The notes under the pieces were generated by a model, which ran no database searches, was not told the DNA's origin, and saw only the letters and a list, made by a program, of their open reading frames with translations. Made by a program: the position numbers and the translations under genes. From contig NC_064821.1 of assembly GCF_024166365.1 (NCBI RefSeq), forward strand, positions 52,665,093-52,729,092: a stretch of 64,000 bases of DNA. Direction: 5' to 3'. This DNA is from Elephas maximus indicus (Eukaryota > Chordata > Mammalia > Proboscidea > Elephantidae). Positions 19,951-32,264 of this stretch are shown piece by piece (position 1 is the stretch's first letter; every line of letters starts with the position of its first letter).

Positions 19951-20461
19951 ATAGAAAGATAAAGAAGAGAAGGTAGGGGTAGGCAAGAGGGATTGAGGAG
20001 ATCAAGAACCTCAGGACAGAGATGGCAAAAGAGACCGAAAGTAGTGAACTCCAGCTTCCATTTAGGTTGACCATTTTGGGGATTACAATTTGACTCATGT
20101 AACCTCGAACACACCGCCTAATCTAGATACTCACAACAACCCACGCAATGCGACGTTCCTACTGCACCTTTATAAGCACTGCCAGCCAGAAGGTTGATAA
20201 GGCTTGCCAAGCACCTCATCATTCCAAACTACACCCAAGAGCATGAAATTCTGGGACAACAACAATTAGACCGCCACTTGGTTGAAAAGGGCTTAACCCT
20301 TTGGGTATCTGAGTCAGCTGGCAACTGGTCAGCGTCAGCTAAAGGTGGTACTGTCCTCTCCACACCAAATCTTGTGTTATCGCTGGGGTGTCCAAGATGA
20401 GCCAAAGGTATGTTCACTGTCCCCATGTTGTCCAGCCATGAGGTCTTCCTTTTAATTAATT
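19951..20461. other. Unassigned intron DNA
   Basis: No repeat recognised. A minor inverted pair aaaggg/cccttt lies near 20287-20304. Confidence 0.4.
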
Positions 20462-20671
20462 GATTGTTGTTGCTGTTAGTTGCTGTCAAGTCGATTCTGA
20501 CTCATGGCAACCCCGTGTGTGCACAGTAAAACTGCTCTATAGGGTTTGCAAGCTGTGACCTTCACAAGCAGATTTCCAGGCCTGTCTTCCAAGGTGCCTC
20601 TGGTTAGGTTCGAACTGCCAACCTTTTGGCTAGTAGTGCAGAGCTTAACAGTTTGCACCAACCAGGGATTC
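20462..20671 (-). mobile_element. SINE class S2, antisense
   Basis: Reversed tail agttgctgtcaagtcgattc, body agatttccaggcctgtcttc, head aacagtttgcaccaaccagg. Confidence 0.85.
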
Positions 20672-21104
20672 TTGAGCTAATTGACAGAATGGCACAATGA
20701 AGGTGATGTTTTTAGAAAGATCTGGGGTTTGGGGCGGGGGTAGCAGGACTCCATTGAGCACCCCAGGGGGCAAAACCAGGCAGGGGCGATACTGTCTTAG
20801 GTCATGTTTTCCAGTTGACTGTCCATGAACACCCCAGACCTGGTGCCATAAAAGCTGACACCCAGTCCCTGGACACCAGCAATGGCAAGAACAATGACAA
20901 CCCAGTAACTCAACTCTAATTAGAAGAGAAGTTAAAAATGCATTAGCCTGTGGCACACAGGACATCTACACACCTACAAAATGCAGGAGTGAGGCCACAT
21001 GTAACAGCAACTGGGACCTCAATCAACCTCTGCTCAGGAACAGGATTCTCTTAGGTACATAAACATACAAAATGTTCACTCACATCAGTGATCATATCAT
21101 GCAA
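20672..21104. other. Unassigned intron DNA
   Basis: Nothing recognised. Confidence 0.4.
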
Positions 21105-21317
21105 ATTAAGGCCCAGGTGGCACAGTGCTTAAGCCCTTGGCTGCTAACAAAAAGGCTGGAGGTTCAAACCCACCAGCTGCTCCATAGGAGAAATTTGGGG
21201 CAGTCTGCTTCTGTACAGATTTACAGCCTTGCAAACCCTATAGGGCAGTTCTACTCTGTCCTACAGGATCAATATGAGTTGGAGTCAACCTAATGGTAAT
21301 GGATTTGGGATTTTTTG
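21105..21317 (+). mobile_element. SINE class S1L
   Basis: Head aaggcccaggtggcacagtg, middle tttggggcagtctgcttctg, tail atatgagttggagtcaacct. Confidence 0.9.
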
Positions 21318-21469
21318 TTGTTTTTTTGAAAGCAATAATGCTTTTTTTTTTTTTTTGCCTATCATGTTGGAACTTTTTTAAAATAATAAAACATAAACCT
21401 GGCAATGGTGTGACCAGATAGGTACTCTGTATTTGCTGTTCTAGGGTGCAATCAGGCAAAAATGCATCC

Positions 21470-21700
21470 ACAGATTGCAAATAATACATAGACTTTGATC
21501 TTGCATTTCTACTTCAAAGAATCCACCCCAAAGGAATAATGAGAGGTTTCCACAAACTTTACATGTATTAGGATGTTCATCTCAGCATTTTAACATATGA
21601 AAAATAAAAGGAACCAGGCCATAACAACAGGAGATAGGCTCAATTAATATACCTATACAACAATCTATTACATGGCCATCAAATGTTAAATTTCAAAGAA
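21470..21700 (+). mobile_element. Old L1 (L1M-type) ORF2 end, sense
   Basis: tcaaagaatccaccccaaag, gtattaggatgttcatctca and acatggccatcaaatgttaa follow the usual order near the end of mammalian L1 ORF2. Confidence 0.65.
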
Positions 21701-21766
21701 CTGTAATGACAAGAAACTCTTACAACTCAATAAGAGAAAAAAACAGTAATAAAAATATACAGCAGA

Positions 21767-24088
21767 GAGGCAGGGCCAAGATGGTGGAGTAGTGAGATAC
21801 TTCCTGTGGTCCCTCTTACAACAAAGACCCAGAAAACACAAGTAAATCAATTATATGTGACAATCTAGGAGCCCTGAACATCAAAGGCAAAGCTGAGGAA
21901 ATGGACTGAGTGGCAGGGGGAGGGAGAGACGGTTCAGAAGCAGCGAGGAGTTGCCAGGCCTGGCCCAGTGGGAACCAGCACTCTGCAGACTGGACTGGCT
22001 GACAAGCATGGTGAGGCAAGCAGTGGCACTAGGGATGCATTTTCCACACCAGGAGAGACTGAGCGGTAGAGTCTCCTCAAGCCTCCAGAACCAGTGAAAA
22101 GCAAAGCTCAATCAGCAAAAGTACATGTGTCCAGCCTACCACACAGATCAAAAAACACCCCTTTGGGAAAAACCTCTCTCCCATTTACCTGCCCCCTTCC
22201 CACTTAGCGCTGGGTCCTGGGCTGGCTTCAGAGATTGGCTCATCCCCTGGGCCAGAAGAAGGACCCATCATGCGTCCTGAGCCATTCTTCTGGCCTTGGA
22301 GAGGGAATGAATTAACAAACAGGAAAAAATAATCTGCCAGGTCCCCTAAGCCAAGAACTTAAGGCAGGACAGCTCCTTTGCCTAGGCACAGGCATAAGGG
22401 GTCCACAGATTTTGAATGCCTTTCACTCCTGCACAGACCCATGTGGGCCCACTTCAACAGTGTAGGCCCTCATTAGCACAATACAACAGGGTATATAGTT
22501 GAAGCCCAACTTCAACAGTTTAAGCTATATGGTGGAGTGGTAGCTCCGTGACATTTGACACCACTCTGCCTATTAAGCAGGATCCTCACCTACCCATATC
22601 ACAGGACTGAGGACTGGTGGCTCCACCCATACCATCTACCCTCCCCAACAGAGATCCAAGAATTAGTGGTGCTTTCCAGTCCATACAGGCAACAGTATTG
22701 GGTACCCATAGTTTGGCTGCAAAACCCACCCACCTACACGTTCTAGGGAACAGGAACACACCTTCCACCCAGACACTCAGGGTCAGCCATCAGTCCCCTG
22801 CCTTGATCAGCAATGACCCCCTACTGCAGCCAGTTACCTGTGTTTACACCAATCACCCCAGCCTGTCTAGGACTGTAGGTGAGAGCTTGCACCACACACT
22901 TGGTGAGCAACTACCTGGACACCTGAGCTGAATCCATTCAAGAAAAGTAAACTGACTCCTGAGGTCACATACCTAGTAACAGATCTAATCACCTGGTGAC
23001 AAGAACTAAGAGCTTCAAAGGCACCAATAATTAAACTAGCTCACATAAGTAACCTATTTGGGCATATCAAAACAAACAAAACAAGAAACTAGGACACAGT
23101 AAGCAAACATAAAATAAATAACAATAATAATTTATTGATAGCTGGGAAACAACAATCAATATCAAATCACATAAAGAGGCAGACCATGATGGCTTCAGCA
23201 AGCTCCTAAAACAAAGAATCAAGAAATCTTCCAGAGGAAGATAATTTCTTGGAATTACCAGAGGTAGAATATAAAAAAAGTAATACACAGAACTTTTCAA
23301 GAGATCAGGAAGGAGATCAAGCAAAAATGTAGAACAAACCAAGGAACACACCGACAAAGCAATAGAGGAACTTAAGAAAATTACAGAAGAGCATAATGAC
23401 AAATTTAACAAGTGAGAAAGTGCTATGGCTGCTAACCAAAAAGATTGGCAGTCCAAATCTAACAGGCACTCCTTGGAAACTTTACAGGGCAGTTCTACCC
23501 TGTCCTACAGGGTTGCTATGAGTTGGAATCAACTCGAAGCAATGGGTTTGGTTTTCGTTTTAAGACTCCAAAGAGAGACAGAAAACAGAAATCCAGAAGA
23601 TTAACAATAAAATTTCAGAATCAGACAACTCAATAGAAAGTCATAGGAGCAGAATTGAGGCAAGGAAATCAGAATTGGTGAAATTGAAGATAGAGCACTT
23701 GACACCAACTTATTTGAGGAAAAATCAGATAAAAGAAAAAAAAAATGAAGAAACCTTAAGAATTATGTGGGACTCTGTCAAGAGGAAAAACCTATGGTGA
23801 TTGGAGTGCCAGAACGGGGAGAAAATTGTTGAAGATTTGTCGGCAGAAAACTTCCCTGATGCTGTGAAAGATGAGACAATATCTATCTAAGATGCTCATC
23901 GAACCCCACACAAGGTAGACCGCAAAAGAAAGTCACCAAGACGTATTATAATCAACCTTGCCAAAACCAAAGATAAAGAGAGAATTTAAGAGCAGCCAGG
24001 GATAAATGAAAAGGCATCTACAAAGGAGAATCAATAAGACTAAGCTCTGATTACTCAGCAGAAACCATGCAGGCAAGAAGGCAATGGG
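21767..24088 (+). mobile_element. L1 5' half, copy A (5' UTR and ORF1)
   Basis: Starts at a natural L1 5' end, gaggcagggccaagatgg, with the YY1-type word caagatgg at 21777-21784. The 5' UTR runs to about 23137. The ORF1 start codon has become ATA (23138-23140, compare ATG at 25404). ORF1 is full of stops and frameshifts, holds an S1 SINE, and stops at gaaggcaatggga where copy B begins. Confidence 0.85.
23413..23562 (+). mobile_element. SINE class S1 inside L1 copy A
   Basis: gctatggctgctaaccaaaa, tgagttggaatcaactcgaa. Head slightly truncated; interrupts the ORF1 coiled-coil region. Confidence 0.85.
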
Positions 24089-26790
24089 AAGATGGTGGAG
24101 TAGCCAGACGCTTCCGATGATTCCTCTTACAACAAAGACACCCCCAAACAAGTGAATCAATTATATATGCCAAGCTAGGAACACTGAACATCAAAGGCAA
24201 AGTTAGGAAATCGGACTGAGTGGCAGGGGGAGGGAGAGATGGCTAAGCATCAGCAAGGAGTTGTTGGACCTGACTCAGCAGGAACTGGTGCCCCTCAGGC
24301 ATGATTCCCTGGGATGACCGTGGCCGGGCTGGTAGTAGCCTCCGGGACACAGTTTTCTCAGGGAGAGAAAGCAAGCCACATGTAGTCTACTCACGCCTCC
24401 AGAATCAGCAAAGAACAGCACTCTAGGCCACGCGGATCAAACAGCATCCCTTGCGAAAGAACTCTCTCCCATTTTTATGATCCCTCCTCCCTCTGTCCTA
24501 GCTCCCAAGCCAGCTCCAGTGGCTGTCAATTTCACTGGGCCTGAGATAGGTCCTGCTGCCCTGAGCTTTGGAGAAGGAACACATTAGCAAATGGGGGAAA
24601 AATAATCTGCTGGATCCCCTAAGCTGGGAACTCAGGGCAGAACTGGCTCCTGTCCAGGCACAAACGGTCCGCAGACTTTGAATGTCTTTCACCCCTGCAT
24701 GGACCTGTGTGGGCCCATTTCAGGAGCTTAGGCCCTTGCTGGCTGACTACAATGGTGTATGTGCCTGAGATCTGACTTTAATGTTTCAGTTGTGTGGTGG
24801 AGAGGAGGGTTTTTGACATTTGACACCACTCTGCCTATTAAGCAGGGTCCTCAACTACCCACATCAGGGGCCTGAGGACTGGTGGCTCCATCCACGTCAC
24901 CTAGCCACCTTCGACAGGGATTCAAGGATAAGTGATGCTTCCCAGTCCTTACAGCCAAAAGCATTGGGTACCCATGGTCCAGCTGCAAAACCCACCCAGC
25001 TGTGCACTCTGGGAACAGGGACACACTTTCTTTACATACACTTGGGGGACAGTTGTCAGCACACTGCCTTGCTCAGAGTGTGGCCCCTGGCTGCAACCAG
25101 ATACCTGTGCGTACACCAAATGCCCCTGCTCCTCTAAGACTAAGAGAGAGCCTGCACCTCATACTTGGTGACTGACTACCTGGACACCTGAGCTGAATCC
25201 ATACAAGGAAAGTGAATGGACCCCTAGGCTCATATACATGGTAACAGCTCTAGCCATCTGGAGACAGGATTCTAGAGCTTCAAATGTGCAAATAATCAAG
25301 ATAACTCACTCCAGCAGCCTATTTGGGCATATCAAAACAAAACAAAGCAAGAAGCTAGGACACAGTATACCAACGTAAAATAAATTAATACAATAACTTA
25401 TAGATGGCTCGGAGACAACAGTCAATATCAAATCACATAAAGAAGCAGACCATGATCACTTCAACAAGCTCCCAAAACAAAGAATCAAGGACTCTCCTGG
25501 CCAAAGATATATTCCTCGAATTACCAGAGGTAGAATGCAAACGATTAATATACAGAACTCTTCAAGCTATCAGGAAGGCGGTCAGGCAAAATGCAGAACA
25601 AGCCAAGGAACACACAGATAAAGCAGTCAAGGAAATTAAGACGGTTATTCAAGACTATAATGACAAATTTAATAGCCTGCAAGAATCCATAGAGAGACAG
25701 CAATCAGAAATTTAGAACATTAACCATAAAATTTCAGAATTAGACAACTGGATAGAAAGTCATAGGAGCGAATTAAGGTTAGAATTAGTGAGATTGAAGA
25801 TAAACACTGGGCACCAATATATTCAAAGAAAAATCAGATAAAAGAATTTTTAAAAAATGAAGAAACTATAAGAATCATGTGGGACTCTATCAAGAGAAAT
25901 AACCTATGAGTGATTGGAGTACCAGAACAGGGAGGGAGAACAGAAAATACACAGAGAATTATTGAAGATTTGTTGGCAGAAAACTTCCCTGATATCGTAA
26001 AAGATGAAAAGATGTCTATCCAAGATGCTCATCAAATCCCACATAAGGCAGATCCCAAAAGAAAGTCAACAAGACATAATCAAACTTGCCAAAACCAAAG
26101 ACAGAGAATTTTAAGAGCAGCTAGAGAGAAACAAAAAGTCACCTAAAAAGGAAAGTCAATAAGTCTAAACTCTGACTACTCAGCAGAAACCATGCAAGCA
26201 AGAAGGAAGTGGGATGACATATATAAAGCACTGAAGGAAAAAAATTGTCAGCTAAGCATCCTATATCCAGCAAAACTGTCTCTCAAATACGAAGGCAAAA
26301 TTAGGTCATTTCCAGATAAAAAGAAATTTAGGGAATTTGCAAAAACCAAACCAAAATTACAAGAAACACTAAAGGGAGATCTCTGGTTAGAAAACCAATA
26401 ACATCAGCTAACAACCCAAGACTAGAACACAGGACAGGACAACCAGATATCAACCCAGATAGAGAAGTCATAAAAATAAATCAAATCTCAATCATTGAAA
26501 ATATGGAAACAGAGACGTCAATATGTAAAAGATGACAACATTAAAACAAGAAAGAGGGGCTAAAAATTGTAGTCATGGATCTTTCATATAGAGAGGAAGT
26601 CAAGGCCATACAAAGAAATAAAAGATTAGTTTACACCTAGAAAAATAGGGGTAAATATTAAGGTAACCACAAAGGAAACCAACAATCCTACACATGAAAA
26701 TAAAAAACAAGAAAAATATAAAGAGCAAATACAAAATCAACAACATTGAAAAAGATGAAAAGAAAACATACAGTATAATATCAGTTTGTT
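24089..26790 (+). mobile_element. L1 5' half, copy B (5' UTR, ORF1, inter-ORF region)
   Basis: Begins at aagatggtggagtag, about 11 nt inside the natural L1 5' end, fused to ORF1 of copy A. The 5' UTR extends to 25403 and ORF1 to 26401. The inter-ORF stretch aataggggtaaatattaagg is shared with the full-length element. Homology is lost near 26790, before ORF2. Confidence 0.85.
25404..26401 (+). pseudogene. L1 ORF1 remnant (copy B)
   Basis: L1 ORF1 encodes the RNA-binding chaperone of the L1 particle. The coiled-coil N-terminus is open for 103 codons (to a TAG at 25713-25715). The RRM-like and C-terminal parts persist in shifted frames: VIGVPEQGG and ENFPDIVKDE near 25905-26010, YPAKLSLKYEGKI and REFAKTKPK near 26270-26350. 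At least two frame changes and several stops make it inactive. Confidence 0.85.
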
Positions 26791-26879
26791 TAAATATGTG
26801 TATATGTGTAGATGCACACACCCCCACACATCTCACGGAAATAAAATATACCAAAACTTTAATAGTGATGGTATTCTAG

Positions 26880-26957
26880 TTCTTTCTTCCTTACACTTAT
26901 TTATATTTCCCAAGCCTACAATGAGCATGTTATTTTTGTAATCAGAAAATAAAACCT
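26880..26957. mobile_element. Old unassigned repeat end
   Basis: ttatttatatttcccaagcc and tttttgtaatcagaaaataa resemble an ancient mammalian LINE 3' end; family not assigned. Confidence 0.35.
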
Positions 26958-26967
26958 TTTTATTTTT

Positions 26968-27172
26968 AAGGAATCCCAGGGTGGTGCAAAACGTTAACAC
27001 ACTTAGTTGCTAACTGAAAGGCTGGAGGGTCGAGTCACCCAGGCACCTTGGAAGAAAGGCCTGGCAAGCTACCTCCAAAAAGTCAGTCATTAAAAACCCT
27101 ATGGAGCACAGTTCTACTCTAACACACATGGAGTCGTCATTAGTGGGAATCAACTTGATGGCAACTGGTGTT
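26968..27172 (+). mobile_element. SINE class S2
   Basis: gaatcccagggtggtgcaaa, gaagaaaggcctggcaagct, tgatggcaactggtg. T-rich flanks (ttttattttt) on both sides are a probable target duplication. Confidence 0.85.
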
Positions 27173-27785
27173 TTATTTTTTTACTAATTTAATTTTAAAA
27201 AGAAGAAAAAGAAATAGAGTCACCTGGGAGTCATCTGGGAGAGAGGAGCTGTATGCTCTCCAGGCAAGCTGTCTGTTTTTGTCCCTCTGGCTGGAATACC
27301 ATTGATCTTACTAGTGTGATAAAATGTCCCCACTCATTTGGACACCACTAAAGGAAAGTAGAGTTACTGGGAGATTTGGCAGAGGCTCGCCCAAAGAGTC
27401 CTCCCTATCACTGTGGGCCACGACCTGCTGGCCAATGTGGCGGTGGCTACAGGGAGCTGAAGGAGGGCACCTCAGCAAATTCAGCCCCCGACCCTGGGAC
27501 CTGCACATCCCTTTTCTGTAGTCCCCTTTCCAGGTGTGGAGTGAGTCTTGTCAATTGGGAAAGTTTGTTCCCTCTACGTATTTCCAAAGAGAAGCACAGA
27601 GCAAGCTCCATGCCCGGCCGGCTGCAGGTTCTCATCCCAGTGGCGTTTCCTCCCTGTGGCTCCAGGACAAGGCTTGGGAGAACATGCAGAATGGCCTTCC
27701 ACGCTGTGACAGCATCTTGGGCCTGTGAGACCAGACCCCTGGGTTGGTGGGGTGCTCCCTGCCCCCTCCTCTACTGCACAGACTG
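27173..27785. other. Unassigned intron DNA
   Basis: A 136-codon forward frame (27376-27786) has no recognisable domain, no supporting splice signals and ordinary composition, so I do not call it a gene. Confidence 0.4.
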
Positions 27786-28131
27786 ATGTTGTTGTTGTTA
27801 GCTGCCATCGGGTCAGGCCCTGACTCATGGCGACTCCATGCATGCACAATGGAACAAAATGCTCCCCAGTCCTATGCAATCTCCATGATCAGTTATAGAT
27901 TGGACCACTGTGATACATGGGGTTTTCATTGACTGATTTTCAGAGGGAGATCGCCAGGTCTTTCTTCCCAGTCCATCTTAATCTGGAAGCTACGCCGAAC
28001 CTGTTCAACAATACACAACAGGCAAGACTCCACTGATAGACGGTGGCCACAAATGAGGTGTATTGGCTGGGAATCAAACCTGGGTCTTCCACATAGAAGG
28101 CAAAAATTCTTTCTCTGAACCACCAATGCCT
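27786..28131 (-). mobile_element. SINE class S3, antisense, full length
   Basis: Reversed tail gttgttagctgccatcgggt, body gatcgccaggtctttcttcc, reversed tRNA-Gly head with B box gggaatcaaacctggg, ending at gaaccaccaatgcctcac. Confidence 0.9.
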
Positions 28132-28239
28132 CACTACAAAGGAACAGCCCCTAAATTCCAGCAGAGTGGCCTCTGAGGGCACCTGGCCTCCCTTGTCCTC
28201 AACTTCCTAATTTTTAAAATAAGGACAATATTACCTTCC

Positions 28240-28440
28240 CTTGAAACCACAGAATTGTAGAGTTGAAAGAAACTTTAAAATCCTCCTACTCAAACTCCTT
28301 TGTTTATAAAAGAAAAATCTGAGGCACAGAGAAAATGGGTAATTTGTATAAGGTCACACAGCTAGTTAGTTACAAGACTAGCCCTTGGGTTTCCATAGTC
28401 CCAGCGACAGCCCTTTCCACTCCAGTGTGGGTTCTAAAGC
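28240..28440 (-). mobile_element. Old mammalian repeat with MIR-like tail
   Basis: cacagaattgtagagttgaa, tctgaggcacagagaaaatg and aaggtcacacagctagttag. Family uncertain. Confidence 0.5.
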
Positions 28441-28459
28441 ATTTGTGAGCACTGGAACC

Positions 28460-28597
28460 CCTGGAGGTGGGGGCTTGTTAAAATGCAGATCCTGGACTCT
28501 CACTCAGGTCTGGGGGCCCAACACTCAGCATTTCAAATAAGCTCCCCAGTCATTCTTACACACATGGTCCTCAGATGACAATTTGAGAAACACCATT
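28460..28597 (+). mobile_element. hAT-Charlie MITE (MER5/MER20-like)
   Basis: gcttgttaaaatgcagatcc, caggtctgggggcccaacac and gacaatttgagaaacacc. Confidence 0.65.
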
Positions 28598-28719
28598 CAG
28601 CTCAACATTTCTGTGTTTTTATTCCCTACCTACTCCACTGGGCTGCTGTAAAAGGAAGATGATATAACAGCTGTGGAAATTCTAGAAAGTAAAGATCGCT
28701 GCATATATGTGAGGGACAT
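28598..28719. other. Short unassigned stretch
   Basis: Nothing recognised. Confidence 0.4.
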
Positions 28720-29032
28720 TGTCTTAGTGCCCTAGTGCTGCTGTAACAGAAATACCACACATGGGTGGCTTTAAAGAACAGAAATTCATTTTCCCACAGT
28801 TCAGGAGGCTCGAAGTCTGAACTCAGGGCCCCCGGCTCTGGGGCTTCGCTCTCTGTCTACCCTGGGGGAAGACACTTGTCTCAGCTTCTGTAGCCAGCCA
28901 CTAGGGAGGTGCAGGGGGTGCAGACCACACTGGGTGACACTGTCAGAGGGGGTGACACCAAAATCACAGTCTATAAAATTTTGTGCAGTGTTTCAGCAGA
29001 AATTTATTGTTTTTTATAAAAATATCCCTATA

Positions 29033-30787
29033 GGAGGCAGGGCCAAGATGGCTGACTAGGTAGACGCTACCTCGGATTCCTCTTGCAACAAAGACTTGGA
29101 AAAACAAGTGAATAGATCACATACATGACAATCTACGAACCCTGACCATCAAACACAGATCTAAAGAGTTGACCTGAGTGACAGGTGAACAAAAAGCTGC
29201 GCACTGAACCAGCAACCGCTTCTAGAACCCGTGACCCGCTCCACAGCCTTGAGCCCTTGAGGTTCCCTGGTGCCAAATGGTGGGGCTGATAGCAGCTTGC
29301 TGAGGCAGGGCAGGCATGGGACACAGCTCTAACCCCTAGCTCCCTGCGGTAACCTCCGTAGAGACTCAGCCAGCGCAAGCAAGCTGCACACTGACACGGC
29401 TAATGACAGAACGAGCAACCACGGGGAAGCAGCGACTGTTTTCAGAGCCAGGAGCCAGCATCCCAGTCAGAAAACCTTGGCGCCGGGATTTGGACTGGGC
29501 ACAGGGGAGATAAGCATGGCATCCTGAGATGGCGCAAACAGGGGACGCAGCCCTAGCCCCCAGAAGTGATTTCGGGGGAAGCCCAGCCAGTGCACGCAGG
29601 CTGTGCAGCGACGTAGCTAACAGGAGGAGAAGTCACCAGGAGGCAGTGACTGGTTTTGGAGCCTGGAGTGCGGCGTCCCAGTCAGGGAACCTTGGCGCTA
29701 GGCTTTGGACTGGGAGCAGAGGAACTGACCACGGCTTCTGAGACAGCACATGCACAGGATGTGGGCCTGACCCTCGGGGGCAATCTCGACCCAGTCAACC
29801 ACACAGTCCACTCACCCCTCAGGAATCTCAGGTAAAACAGTCCTCATCAAGCAAGATAAGTAACTTTGTCTATATTCCTGGGTGCTACTCTCTCCTATCT
29901 ATCTGCTCCCTCCCCTCCCCTTCCCAGGTGGCTTCATTAACATTGAAATTTCCTGGGTCAGAGAGTGATGTGCTCTGCATTTTTTTTGTGTGTGTGTCTT
30001 TTCCTAACCCATTCTTCTGCCCAGGGACCAAGAATCCTTCCCTGACTTCCCAAAAATTGGTCTAAAAAACAGAACCAGCTCCAGCCAAGCATATGAGATC
30101 CGCAGTCTTGGGCTTTCATCCCTATAGGGAACAAGGTGGCTATTATAATGCAAAGGCAATTCTGATAGTGATCTGACAGTAATTGTTTTAGTGGATTACT
30201 GGAAAGACAAGTTTCCCAGGTCTGATATCTCTACCTATTAAACAGAGCCCTCACTGACCCACAATGGGGAACTGAGGGCTGAAGCTCCACCCAAACCACC
30301 TAACCTCCTGCCATAGGGGTCTGAGGATAGTGACATCTACTAATCTGTAGAGGTATATGCATTGGGAGCCTAAGGTACAGCTGCAGAGCCCACCCACCAA
30401 AGTGCTTTAGGAATAGAGACACACCTTCCTCACTGGCACTTGGGGGAAGCCTGTCAGCATCCTGACCCCCCTGGAATGTGACCCCCTCCTGCTACTAGAA
30501 TCTGGTGCACACAACTATCACCACTACTCCTCTAAGGGAATAGGTGACAGTCTACTCCACATACTTGGTGACCCAAAATCAGATTCTACTCAAGAATAGT
30601 GAATTGACTCTTAGGCTTATATTTCTGGTAACAGCTCAAACCAGCTGGTAAGAGGACATAAGTGATTCAAAGCCTACAACAATCAAGACAGTGCAATCTA
30701 GTAGCCCATCTACGTATATTGAAAGAAAACAAAACAAGATAAGACTCAGTGAGCAAATATAAAATAAATCATTACAATATCTTATAG
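29033..30787 (+). promoter_or_regulatory. L1 5' UTR with internal promoter remnant
   Basis: About 1.75 kb, GC-richer than the rest of the element, with the YY1-type word caagatggc at +12. In active L1s this region drives transcription; activity here is doubtful given the decayed element. Confidence 0.6.
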
Positions 30788-31811
30788 ATGGCTTGGAGAC
30801 AGCAGTCGATATCAAACCACATAAAGATGCAGACCATGATTGCTTCTACAACTCCCCAAGTTAAAGAGTCAAAATCTTTCCCAAATGAAGATACAATCCT
30901 GGAATTGCGAGATGCAGAATATAAAAAACTAATTTACAGAATGCTTCAAGACATCAGGGATGACCTCAAAAATGAAATAAGGCAACCTACAGAAAAAGCC
31001 AAGGAACACACTGATAAAGCAGTTGAAGAAATCAAAAAGATTATTCAAGAACATAGTGGAAAAATTAATATGCTGCAAGAATCCACAGACAGACAGCATT
31101 CAGAAATCAAAAGATTAACAGTAAAATTACAGAATTAGACAACTCAATAGGAAGTCAGAGGAGCAGAATGGAGGAATTGGAATGCAGAGTGGGGGAGTTG
31201 GAGGATAAGGCAATTGACACCAATATAGTTGAAGAAAAATCAGATAAAGAATTTGAAAAAATGAAGAAACCCTAAGAATCATGTGGGACTCTATCAAGAA
31301 GAATAACTTGCGTGTGATTGGAGTTCCAGAACAAGGAGGGATAACAGAAAATACAGAGAGAATAGTTGAAGATCTGTTGGCAGAAAACTTCCCTGACATC
31401 ATGAAAGACTAAAAGATACCTATCCAAGATGCTCATCAAACCCCATATAAGACTGATCCAAAAAGAAAATCAGCAAGACATATCATCAAACTTGCCAAAA
31501 CCAAAGATAAAGAGAAAATTTTAAAAGCAGCTAGGGATAAAAGAAAGGTCTCCCACAAAGGAGAATCAATAAGAATAAGTTCAGACTACTCAGCAGAAAC
31601 CATGCAGTCAAGAAGGCAATGGGATGACATATATAGAGCACTGAAGGAGAAAAACTGCCAGCCAAGGATCATTTATCCAGCAAAACTCTCTCTCAAATAT
31701 GAAGGTGAAATTAAAACATTTACAGATAAACACAAGCTTAGAGAATTTGCAAAAACCAAACCAAAGATACAAGAAATACTAAAGGAAATTGTTTGGTCAG
31801 AAAATCAATAA
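30788..31811 (+). pseudogene. L1 ORF1 (full-length element)
   Basis: Encodes the L1 ORF1p remnant: N-terminal coiled coil open for 116 codons from the ATG, ended by TAG at 31136-31138. Downstream, in other frames, come NNLRVIGVPEQGG (near 31305), ENFPDIMKD, ARHIIKLAKTKDKEKILKAA (near 31470) and the C-terminal YPAKLSLKYEGEIKTF through REFAKTKPKIQEI (to TAA at 31811). Length is normal for the family, but stops and frameshifts make it inactive. Confidence 0.9.
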
Positions 31812-32264
31812 CATCAGATACCAACACAACACAAGGTCACAGAACAGAACATCCTGATATCAACTCAAATAAGGAAATCATGAAAACAAATTAAGATTAA
31901 TTTTAAAAAGAAAAAATGCTCAAAACAGGGAATCATTGAAGTCATTATGTAAAAGATCACAATAATCAAAAAGAGGGACTAAATACAGGAGGCATAGAAC
32001 TGCCATATGGAGAGGAAAACAAAGCAACATAGGACCATACAAGTTAGGTTTTTACTTAGAAAAATAGGGGTAAATATTAAGGTAACCACAAAGAGGTCTA
32101 ACAATTCCATAACTCAAAATAAAAACCAAGAAAAACATAATGACTCAGCAAACATAAATTCGACTACTATGAAAATGAGGAACACACAATTTACAAAGAA
32201 AACGTCTCAGCACAAAAAAGTGGAAAAATGAAATTGTCAACAACACACACAAAAAGGCATCAAA

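Noticed and set aside
27376..27786. 136-codon forward frame
   Set aside because: No domain, no splice context, and its end runs into an S3 SINE.
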